Below are positions 1 to 5,671 of a stretch of 5,671 nucleotides of DNA, one piece after another. This DNA comes from an uncultured Ruminococcus sp. (GTDB taxonomy: Bacteria > Bacillota > Clostridia > Oscillospirales > Acutalibacteraceae): contig CACXDE010000366.1 of NCBI GenBank assembly GCA_902766305.1, forward strand, positions 1 to 5,671. The letters are read 5' to 3'. Every line of letters starts with the position of its first letter. Within the stretch, counting starts at the first letter, position 1. Below the pieces are notes generated by a model. That model was given only the letters and a program-made list of their open reading frames with translations, made no database searches and was not told where the DNA came from. A program made the position numbers and the translations under genes.

Positions 1-1464
1 CACCTCCACATATACACTCTGTATATCATCCATATAATACATAAATGGTTCCGTTTTTCCCAAATTGTTCATCACTTCTTCTATGGTATTATTATGAATT
101 GCATTTCGTATTATGATCTTTGCCATAAATCTGACTCGAGATCGTTCATCCTCGTCATTATCCTGTATGATTTTCACATCACTATGCATGTCAAAATGAA
201 GATTATTAAAAGGAAGATTATTCTGAACAGTTTCTAAGTATTGCTCGAGCAGTTTCTGATCCTCAGTTGACAAATGGCCTTTTAGTACAGAAAGCATAGG
301 ATGTTCCGGATTTACTATGTATCGAACGCCATCTCTTGTTTCAATTTTGTCCCATACATGTACTGTGGATGTTGATACTTCCTTTTTCTTTCTAAATGTC
401 CAAGTACGTTTACTACCACTGGCCATGGTTCCTACTAATTGTTTTAGTCTTGTCTTAACAACTTCTGGCGGATATGCAGTTGCTTTTTTAATATCTAATG
501 TCCATAAATCGTCAAGCGAATTAGGAATATCCACACGAACTCGTGCTAGCTTTGAAAACTCATCCATCTTTATGAGCTTAAACCATGTTCCCCATGTTAA
601 AAGTCTACGATTTCTATAAATATAGAATCCTTGAAGATGCCTAAGCCCATCTTTTCCACCGTATTTCTCTAATTCTTTCTTTGTCATCTTTGAAGGATGT
701 GGGAGGACATAAGGCCGGATAATTACTTTCCCATCGCGACCAGGTATCTCGATTTTTTCGTCATCCATTATTACAGTACTTTTTGCAATGAAAAACGGGT
801 CAAATGGGACAAGTTTAATTCCATTAATATCTACTTCTATTTTTCCACCACCATCTCCGGACAAGTATCTATGAAACACCAGCTCTAGATGATTTTTAAC
901 ATCATCCATCTTCGTCTCTAGTGATTTTTCCAGTGTTAAGCTTCCTAATTTGATCTTATCAAGATTCTCCCAGATTACCAGCGTGCCTGTTTGCAACGTT
1001 TCTATTTTTTCAATATTTGGCACTTTACTAATTTCCTCAAGCGATAATTGTTGAAGAGACCAAGACTCTGTTTCTGCGATATAGTCCAAGTCCCATCTTC
1101 GTCCTGACAATTCCCCTGCTTTTTTTGAAATTACAGAAAGACATTTGCACTGTGATAAGGATGCAGTTTTCATTCCAAGTCCATAGCGGCCGAGATCATT
1201 TTTGTCTCGCGTTTTCAATGGGCTACAACTTCCATATCGCATAGCTTCTGTTAATTCTGTTTCTGACATTCCAATCCCATTATCGAGAATTGTAATATAA
1301 GGTTTTCCAATTGCAGAAAATCTAATAGCTATTCTATCAGCTTTCGCAGCAATACTATTATCAATGATATCTGCAATAGCTGCCTCTATTGAATATCCTA
1401 TGGCTCTTGTCGACTCCATTAAAACTGGAGCATAAGGCGGACAATTAATATCAGTATTTCTCAT
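1..1464 (-). CDS. GHKL (HSP90/MutL/MORC-like) ATPase, 3' end outside window
   Basis: The frame is open from the ATG at 1464 to the window edge, giving 488 visible codons without a stop, so the C-terminus is missing. The start is supported by a GAGG at 1472-1475, 7 bases upstream. The GHKL ATP-binding fold is clear. The N-box region near residues 27-37 reads EAAIADIIDNS, with D32, D35 and the Mg-coordinating N36. The G1 box is DNGIGM (61-66), and the G2 lid is GRYGLGMK (92-99) with K99. Residues about 210-345 look like the S5-fold transducer domain that follows in MutL/HSP90 relatives, including GFYIYRNRRLL (279-289) and DIKKATAYPP (324-333), where a conserved lysine is expected. The usual N-box Glu appears as Asp32. 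GHKL ATPases of this kind occur in restriction/defence loci with Z1, PD-(D/E)XK and AIPR proteins (MZA-like); those partners are not visible here. The gene starts 13 bases after the preceding gene and is probably co-transcribed and translationally coupled with it. The ATPase call is secure; the defence role is inferred. Confidence 0.88.
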   Translation of the reverse strand, partial: MRNTDINCPPYAPVLMESTRAIGYSIEAAIADIIDNSIAAKADRIAIRFSAIGKPYITILDNGIGMSETELTEAMRYGSCSPLKTRDKNDLGRYGLGMKTASLSQCKCLSVISKKAGELSGRRWDLDYIAETESWSLQQLSLEEISKVPNIEKIETLQTGTLVIWENLDKIKLGSLTLEKSLETKMDDVKNHLELVFHRYLSGDGGGKIEVDINGIKLVPFDPFFIAKSTVIMDDEKIEIPGRDGKVIIRPYVLPHPSKMTKKELEKYGGKDGLRHLQGFYIYRNRRLLTWGTWFKLIKMDEFSKLARVRVDIPNSLDDLWTLDIKKATAYPPEVVKTRLKQLVGTMASGSKRTWTFRKKKEVSTSTVHVWDKIETRDGVRYIVNPEHPMLSVLKGHLSTEDQKLLEQYLETVQNNLPFNNLHFDMHSDVKIIQDNDEDERSRVRFMAKIIIRNAIHNNTIEEVMNNLGKTEPFMYYMDDIQSVYVEV

Positions 1465-1477
1465 ATATTTGCCTCAT

Positions 1478-2647
1478 TTAAAAAGTATAAGCTTCTGGAT
1501 TATTTAACATTTTAAAGAGCAGGTCATAATCGTCAATATTAAACTCACGGGTACTTCCTTGAAATTCAACAAGTACTCCGCTTTGAATCAAATAATCAAC
1601 GCATCTTTGTACGTCCAGTTCTGTATGGCAAAAATCCTCTTTTAGCCGTACCAAGCTGATAAATACTTCTGAGGTATCATATTCTTTGATTTTTATCAAA
1701 AGCTCTTTAAACAGAATTGTTAAACTATTTGTATTTGTTTCATTAGTCAGTTGCGAGAGCCATTTGTCAAAATACTTCCTCCTCGGTTCAAACCATTCTT
1801 TACAGGCCACGTAATGCTTACCATTTATTTCATATGTTTTTTTCCAATATCTCGAATATCCATTTTCGTCTTTGAGCTGAGACCGTATATCCTTAGTAGC
1901 ATCAATTTCTCTAAAAAACGGATGTCCCAAATGAAGATTCTCTCGACTCCATTCCGCTGAAAGCAGTCCAGATAGCACTTCTGAAGTAATTTTCTGGTGA
2001 TCAATAAGATTAGATAATGTTGATTTAACGTGTTCTCCGATTCTATTATTAGACCCGATGACAATGTTTTGGTTTATCCATCCATGCTCTTGATATTTTG
2101 GAATAGAAGAATGTATTCTGGTTTGAAGAAGCAGAATTAGCTCATCGTACTTATTCAAGAGTTCTATGTCTCTGGAGAATTTTGCTTTATCTCGAAGTTC
2201 TAAAACAGCCTGTAGTTCCAAATCATATCTATATGAAGATTTTAAATCTGAAGTCATGTGATCAATATATTCTTTTATGGATGGTGTAAATTCACCACAA
2301 AAATGCTCTAATAATGTTTCAGCACATTTTTTCTTCAACTCTTCATACTTATTTAGGTATTTATGCCAAATTTCCTTATCTAATTTGCCGATATTTGTTA
2401 GTGAGGTTTTTCCATACCGATCATCCAGGGACTTAAAGTTCGATAATTTCATTCTTATTGATCCTACGCTTCTGAACTTTTCACCCTTTGGTTCCATAAA
2501 GAGATCTAGGGAATTCAGCACTGTACTAAGTGTTATTATTTCGGGTGTGTTATCGCTTATTTTCCCAAGCCAAGCCAAGTCATGTGACAAATACGTTTCT
2601 AATGCCAGTTCTAATTCTTCTTCTTTCCAATTTGGATTTCGACTCAT
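1478..2647 (-). CDS. McrA/HNH-restriction-like N-terminal domain protein without visible nuclease
   Basis: This is a 389-residue protein. Its start is fixed by a perfect GGAGG at 2656-2660, 8 bases before the ATG. Residues 1-95 (RNPNW at 3-7, PEIITLSTVLNSL at 35-47, FRSVGSIRMKLSNFKSLD at 58-75, then KLDKEIW at 88-94) resemble, from memory, the helical N-terminal module that precedes the HNH domain in many proteins annotated as 5-methylcytosine-specific restriction protein A. No HNH signature or other nuclease motif is visible afterwards. Residues 100-180 are helical and charged. Residues about 218-297 (EWSRENLHLGHPFF, then RYW, then HYVACKEWFE) look like a compact alpha/beta module seen in various mobile-element or restriction-associated proteins. 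The last 80 residues could be a winged helix. It sits 13 bases upstream of the GHKL ATPase, so the two probably act together. A DNA-recognition role, perhaps of modified DNA, is inferred only. It could equally be an adaptor for nucleases encoded beyond the window. Confidence 0.8.
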   Translation of the reverse strand: MSRNPNWKEEELELALETYLSHDLAWLGKISDNTPEIITLSTVLNSLDLFMEPKGEKFRSVGSIRMKLSNFKSLDDRYGKTSLTNIGKLDKEIWHKYLNKYEELKKKCAETLLEHFCGEFTPSIKEYIDHMTSDLKSSYRYDLELQAVLELRDKAKFSRDIELLNKYDELILLLQTRIHSSIPKYQEHGWINQNIVIGSNNRIGEHVKSTLSNLIDHQKITSEVLSGLLSAEWSRENLHLGHPFFREIDATKDIRSQLKDENGYSRYWKKTYEINGKHYVACKEWFEPRRKYFDKWLSQLTNETNTNSLTILFKELLIKIKEYDTSEVFISLVRLKEDFCHTELDVQRCVDYLIQSGVLVEFQGSTREFNIDDYDLLFKMLNNPEAYTF

Positions 2648-3027
2648 TTTGTATGCCTCCGGACAATCTTAATACCACTTTCCTACATCCTAAATAATCA
2701 CTTAGCTTTCTATCTTTGTAATGGGGCCCCTTTGCATCCAAATACGAGAATGCAGATCTCCAGTGTTTTACCAAGGCCATCCTTATCAGAAAAAAGATTT
2801 CTCCATCTGCGCTGTTACGATTATTTGTCTTGATCCAACTGATATACCCATTTATTCTTCTCCACTTCAAGTTTATTCGACACACTTTGATAATCAATCC
2901 TGTATCACAAACAAAACTTGCTCTGCAAACGTCAATCACTCGCCTTACTTATAGCTGGTCTTTTTGATATACTAAAAACTCAAAAACAGCTTTCTAAAGA
3001 GATCCTCAAAAGATCAATCCTCTGTCT
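2648..3027. other. Gene-poor 380-base spacer between the two modules
   Basis: No convincing gene is seen. A minus-strand frame from a GTG at 2939 stays open for 119 codons to 2580, but it overlaps the next gene by 68 bases, has no recognisable motif and has no good ribosome site. In another minus-strand frame, 2710-2814 reads like an SF2-helicase motif I between stop codons (see findings). An imperfect inverted repeat lies at 2954-2990. Promoter candidates for the downstream pair are weak. TTGAAG (2865-2870) and TATATC (2841-2846) are 18 bases apart, each matching 4 of 6 consensus bases. TATAAG (2948-2953) has no good -35. No hairpin followed by a T-run was found after the helicase gene, so read-through from the upstream operon is possible. 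An 8-base GC palindrome, GGGGCCCC, sits at 2723-2730. Confidence 0.6.
2954..2990. repeat. Imperfect inverted repeat, possible operator or RNA hairpin
   Basis: Read on the minus strand, GCTG-TTTTTGA is followed by a 12-base loop and then TCAAAAA-GAC-CAGC. This gives 4 + 7 complementary pairs, with a 3-base bulge on one arm. It starts 38 bases after the helicase stop codon and directly precedes TATAAG (2948-2953). No T-run follows on the minus strand, so it does not look like a standard intrinsic terminator. It could be a regulator binding site or leader structure for the downstream gene pair, or chance in AT-rich DNA. Confidence 0.35.
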
Positions 3028-4800
3028 TCACTTCGGACTCTTAGTGAACCATCCTGACCGATGTTTGGTAGCATTACCGCCTTTGGCACTGAATATCCAA
3101 AAGGATCCAAATTGTTTACGTGCTTCTTTAAGAATTGGGTTGATGTTCTGATCACCAACAACCCAAAGTGCACCTCCGTTACTGCGTTTATCTATAACTT
3201 CCAAGCCCTTCCCTTTCAGAAAGTCTGTCAGTCTTCCATTCTCCTCAGCATGAATAGGTTTAAGTCCATCAGAAACCAGCGTAGGTTTTATAGCTTTTTT
3301 TGTTTTCATCCTCATCGGTTCTCCTTCCCATTCATAAAGAGAAGGATTCATTTCCCCAATAAAGCGCGACCCTCCTTTCCCCCAATAAGAAATCGTCAAT
3401 AAGTTCTTAGCCCTGGTCATGGAAACATATACCAGATTTCTCATTTTTATTATGAAATCTGCCATTGCTTCCTCATCGTCTGTGTAATAGTTGAAAGGGA
3501 AATTACCTTCCGCAAACATCGGAATAATGACACAGTTAAACTCCAGGCCTTTGGCCCCATAAGCTGTAACCACCTTTACTCCTGGCTTTGCCATTGAAAA
3601 CGTACCGTCCTTGGTTACCTGCTCATGAGAAATACCGGCTGAGGTCAACCAGTCACTAAGTATTTTGATCTGTTTGTTCTTTGCTACGATAATCCCAATC
3701 GTGATCTTCGAATTTGCTTTTTGATATGCCTTGATCAGTTCAACAACATATTTTCTTTCTGCAGCCTGGTCAGATAGATGAACGATCTTTGGAATCTTCC
3801 CCTCCCGTTCTGGAATGGCTCGAATGCTCTTGTCATCATCTGACAGATTATTATCGTTCTTGCTCCGTAGAGAATCTGCCAGTGCTTCTATCTGCTTGGT
3901 CGTCCTCATAGATTTGGTCAGCTTTTTTGTTGTTGCTTCGATCCCCAAAAGCTTCGGAGTCCAATGTCTATCATGAATCTTTTGATTCATATCCATAGCG
4001 ACCATCATATCTTTTATATATAAACGCATAATTGCAGTCATTTGCGCCATCGACAAGTCTTGAGCTTCATCAACTAAAACATGTTCAAATTTCATTTTCT
4101 CGGGGATCAATTCCGGATGACGTACCAAAAACAGTGTCTGATCTGCCCAGTCTCCCTGCCCTGTCCTCTCTAAAAGCTTACAGTAGAAGTTAAAAATCTG
4201 ATAAGCCGTGACACGATCCGACGCACTCATCCGGATCTTGCTGCCACGCCCTTTTCTAGGTAGAGTAAGGTAATAATCCAAATCGTCCGTCCAGACGTTC
4301 ATATCCTTCATCCAGTCAAACTCATCCATCCAGAAAGAAGGCTCCACTCCATGAAAACGATGTTTCCCGTATTTTATCTGATGTTCACTCAATGCTTTCT
4401 TGACATTCGTAAGTCTCTGGTCTATCCCCACCTTATTGTTAGGCGGATATTTTCTTTTCGGTGCAGCACCGCACTTTACCAACAGATCATATATGCTCTT
4501 TACATAGGAATTAATAGTACTGACAACAACACCGTCTTCCTGCTGCCCATTCACATGCAGGAACTCTCGCATAGTAGAGACCAATGTGTTCTGGAACGTA
4601 AAGATTGCGACCTTGTTTTTGGCATCAGGTCCATATTTTTCCAAGTACTTTTGCGCAAGTGCCATCAAAACCAGGCTCTTACCGGCTCCGGCATAACCTT
4701 TCACCATAAGTGTCCTGTTTCCTGCATACTTGAGGCAGGCTTTTTGCTCACTTGTCAATTCTATTTCTTGATGATAGACATCGTATACTCTGCCATCCAT
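3028..4800 (-). CDS. UvrD/Rep-type SF1 DNA helicase with C-terminal extension
   Basis: This is a 590-residue protein starting at an ATG preceded by AAGGTG (4810-4815), 9 bases upstream. All core SF1A motifs are present: Q-motif glutamine (SEQK, Q19); Walker A GYAGAGKS (35-42, K41); Walker B VDEAQD (243-248); motif III as AMDMNQKI (268-275), where the usual Gly before Asp is Met; motif IV SMRT (297-300, R299); motif V VTAYGAKGLEF (411-421); and motif VI VYVSMTRAK (457-465, R463). By family it should be an ATP-driven DNA translocase/helicase, most likely 3'-5'. It is shorter than UvrD (about 720 residues), and no nuclease domain follows. Residues about 520-590 form a separate module (GLEVIDKR, GGALWVVG, then GGNATKHRSGWFTKS) that I recall from the C-termini of other DNA-processing enzymes, probably nucleic-acid binding. 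The gene lies 22 bases after the acidic small ORF and is probably in the same operon. Defence helicases such as GajB share the fold, but I see no specific tie to a named system. Confidence 0.93.
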   Translation of the reverse strand: MDGRVYDVYHQEIELTSEQKACLKYAGNRTLMVKGYAGAGKSLVLMALAQKYLEKYGPDAKNKVAIFTFQNTLVSTMREFLHVNGQQEDGVVVSTINSYVKSIYDLLVKCGAAPKRKYPPNNKVGIDQRLTNVKKALSEHQIKYGKHRFHGVEPSFWMDEFDWMKDMNVWTDDLDYYLTLPRKGRGSKIRMSASDRVTAYQIFNFYCKLLERTGQGDWADQTLFLVRHPELIPEKMKFEHVLVDEAQDLSMAQMTAIMRLYIKDMMVAMDMNQKIHDRHWTPKLLGIEATTKKLTKSMRTTKQIEALADSLRSKNDNNLSDDDKSIRAIPEREGKIPKIVHLSDQAAERKYVVELIKAYQKANSKITIGIIVAKNKQIKILSDWLTSAGISHEQVTKDGTFSMAKPGVKVVTAYGAKGLEFNCVIIPMFAEGNFPFNYYTDDEEAMADFIIKMRNLVYVSMTRAKNLLTISYWGKGGSRFIGEMNPSLYEWEGEPMRMKTKKAIKPTLVSDGLKPIHAEENGRLTDFLKGKGLEVIDKRSNGGALWVVGDQNINPILKEARKQFGSFWIFSAKGGNATKHRSGWFTKSPK

Positions 4801-4822
4801 TTATTATCACACCTTCAATTAT

Positions 4823-5020
4823 TTAAAAATCAAAATCAGAGAGAATGTCATCTATGTCCAAATCCGAAAGATCTCCAAAAGAATCTTCCTCCGGATTAAT
4901 TGATCCCGCATCCCCCTCGTCCAATTCGGGAATAGCTATGCCATCATCCGCTTTCTTCCATTCTTCGGACACTTTTTCCCAAAACACTTTATCAATCATA
5001 GAAATATTCTTGATCTCCAT
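4823..5020 (-). CDS. Small highly acidic protein with SSB-like C-terminal tail
   Basis: I do not recognise this family. From the ATG at 5020 it has 65 residues, of which 21 are Asp or Glu. The first 22 residues form a possible amphipathic helix (MIDKVFWEKVSEEWKK). The rest is low-complexity and acidic, ending in DLDIDDILSDFDF. The acidic tail with a final aromatic recalls the SSB C-terminal tip (DDDIPF type), a docking peptide for DNA-repair enzymes. A DNA-mimic or helicase-binding role is inference. The start is uncertain. An ATG at 5032 has AGGA directly against it, which is too close; the same AGGA is 12 bases from the ATG at 5020. The ATG at 4999 overlaps the preceding stop as ATGATTGA, with a GGAG 15 bases away. 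All choices overlap the upstream gene, implying translational coupling, and the helicase gene follows after 22 bases. Placement between two packed genes supports a real gene. Confidence 0.7.
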   Translation of the reverse strand: MEIKNISMIDKVFWEKVSEEWKKADDGIAIPELDEGDAGSINPEEDSFGDLSDLDIDDILSDFDF

Positions 5021-5671
5021 AGTAAAACGCATTCCTGCAATAATCTATATGTGAGCAAAACATACAAGTGACTTTTACAACGTCTTTTCGACCGACAATC
5101 TCCTCTTCGTTTGTTGCTTCCATCGCTTCGTAAAGATTCATTCCCTTTCTTCCGTCGGGTGTAAGCAACTTCCCATATCGTCCAATAGCCATTTCCCTTA
5201 CTTGAGGGTTTGGATAATGTATTTTGATTCGTTCATCTGTATAATAATAGCCCCCACATTCAGTTCGGTTCCCGTAATCCATGTCGTTTTCCCGGCGATC
5301 ATAAGAAATATAATCATAGACTTGTCGCTTCTCTACTTTTCGAAGGCCTGGGAAAAGTGACATGACATTCCGGTAAACTTGATCTATTGTTATTCCTTTG
5401 TCTTTCATCAGATTATAAGTCGCAGAAATAAAGGCGTTTAATGCATAATTCTGCTGGAATTCCGATGAATAAGTCGGATATTTCTCCATCACATATCCCA
5501 GTACGTATTTCATGGGACAGACAGCATAATCCATCATGGCTTCCTTAATCAAGGTGGGAGGCATTTTATTATTGTCGTACTCATCAACCCTCTTTCTCTC
5601 ATATGAAGCATTCGCCACCCGGGAGAATGAAATTTGATGTCGTTTAGCAAGAGATATCTTCTGCCCGGTCG
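4992..5671 (-). CDS. C-terminal part of a protein with Cas4/AddB-like cysteine cluster, 5' end outside window
   Basis: The stop is at 4992-4994. A GTG at 5618 would give 208 residues, but it has no ribosome binding site and the frame stays open for another 17 codons to the window edge, so this is probably the end of a longer protein. Numbering from that GTG, C34 lies in PTLIKEAMMDYAVCPMKYVL (21-40), resembling the 'Y..CP..y' element that opens the nuclease domain of AddB and Cas4. The end holds TCMFCSHIDYC (184-194), a C-x2-C-x5-C arrangement (C185, C188, C194). In AddB and Cas4 four such cysteines hold a 4Fe-4S cluster around a PD-(D/E)XK nuclease core. The intervening region here is short, and I cannot find a convincing D...ExK catalytic set, so it may be a structural, nuclease-dead version. 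A fifth cysteine (C121) also occurs. It overlaps the acidic small gene and lies upstream of the SF1 helicase, consistent with an AddB-like partner role. The Fe-S assignment is moderate; the overall identity is unknown. Confidence 0.72.
   Translation of the reverse strand, partial: TGQKISLAKRHQISFSRVANASYERKRVDEYDNNKMPPTLIKEAMMDYAVCPMKYVLGYVMEKYPTYSSEFQQNYALNAFISATYNLMKDKGITIDQVYRNVMSLFPGLRKVEKRQVYDYISYDRRENDMDYGNRTECGGYYYTDERIKIHYPNPQVREMAIGRYGKLLTPDGRKGMNLYEAMEATNEEEIVGRKDVVKVTCMFCSHIDYCRNAFYYGDQEYFYD

Noticed and set aside
317..888. Two plus-strand frames opposite the GHKL ATPase
   Set aside because: They lie fully antisense to a frame with clear ATPase and transducer features; the translations lack domain character.
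1825..2064. 79-codon minus-strand frame inside the McrA-like gene
   Set aside because: Nested out of frame in a gene with a strong start and full-length reading frame; no evidence for separate expression.
2723..2730. GGGGCCCC palindrome as a terminator or recognition site
   Set aside because: Self-complementary without a loop and with no T-run; a single copy gives no support for function.
2580..2939. Minus-strand 119-codon frame between the helicase and the McrA-like gene
   Set aside because: GTG start without a ribosome site, overlaps the well-supported next gene and its GGAGG, and the translation shows no motif or family resemblance. Kept only as part of the spacer description.
2721..3151. 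Plus-strand frames of 77 codons each across the spacer and the helicase 3' end
   Set aside because: Antisense to the operon, no recognisable domains, and partly opposite the clearly coding helicase C-terminus.
4351..4899. 182-codon plus-strand frame opposite the helicase N-terminus
   Set aside because: Antisense to Walker A and surrounding conserved motifs; the hydrophobic, cysteine-rich translation is typical of a reverse-strand shadow.
1..5671. CRISPR array, tRNA, rRNA or insertion-sequence ends
   Set aside because: No regularly spaced repeats, no tRNA-like cloverleaf or rRNA sequence, and no transposase or terminal inverted repeats were seen on reading either strand.

Overview
The window reads as an AT-rich, low-GC bacterial chromosome segment. 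The strong GGAGG/GAGG ribosome binding sites and low GC suggest a Firmicute, perhaps of the Clostridia, but this is inference because no ribosomal or other taxonomic marker is present. Every gene I can support lies on the minus strand, so transcription runs from position 5671 towards position 1. Both ends of the window cut through genes. Plus-strand open frames are antisense shadows.

In order of transcription, the right half (5671 to about 3028) holds three tightly packed genes. The first is the 3' part of a protein ending in a Cas4/AddB-like set of cysteines (one N-terminal Cys plus C-x2-C-x5-C). The second is a very acidic protein of about 65 residues, whose start overlaps the end of the first gene. 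The third, 22 bases further on, is a 590-residue UvrD/Rep-type SF1 helicase with a distinctive C-terminal extension. Together they look like a helicase plus Fe-S-protein DNA-processing unit, loosely comparable to AddAB, with an acidic accessory protein.

Next comes a gap of 380 bases (2648-3027) without a convincing gene. It contains an imperfect inverted repeat near the helicase end. It also has a short 34-codon stretch that reads like motif I of an SF2/SNF2-type helicase, cut off by stops on both sides, which may be a fossil.

The left half (2647 to 1) is visibly more AT-rich and holds two coupled genes with good ribosome binding sites. One is a 389-residue protein whose N-terminus resembles the module found at the front of McrA/HNH-type restriction proteins but which has no visible HNH nuclease. 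The other is a GHKL (MutL/HSP90/MORC-like) ATPase that runs off the left edge. This ATPase type is known from defence loci that also carry Z1, PD-(D/E)XK and AIPR proteins (MZA-like systems). If that holds here, those partners should lie just beyond position 1.

Overall the window looks like part of a defence or mobile-element region where two modules with different base composition meet near 2.65-3.03 kb. The functions are inferred from motifs. The combination of genes is the main point of interest.
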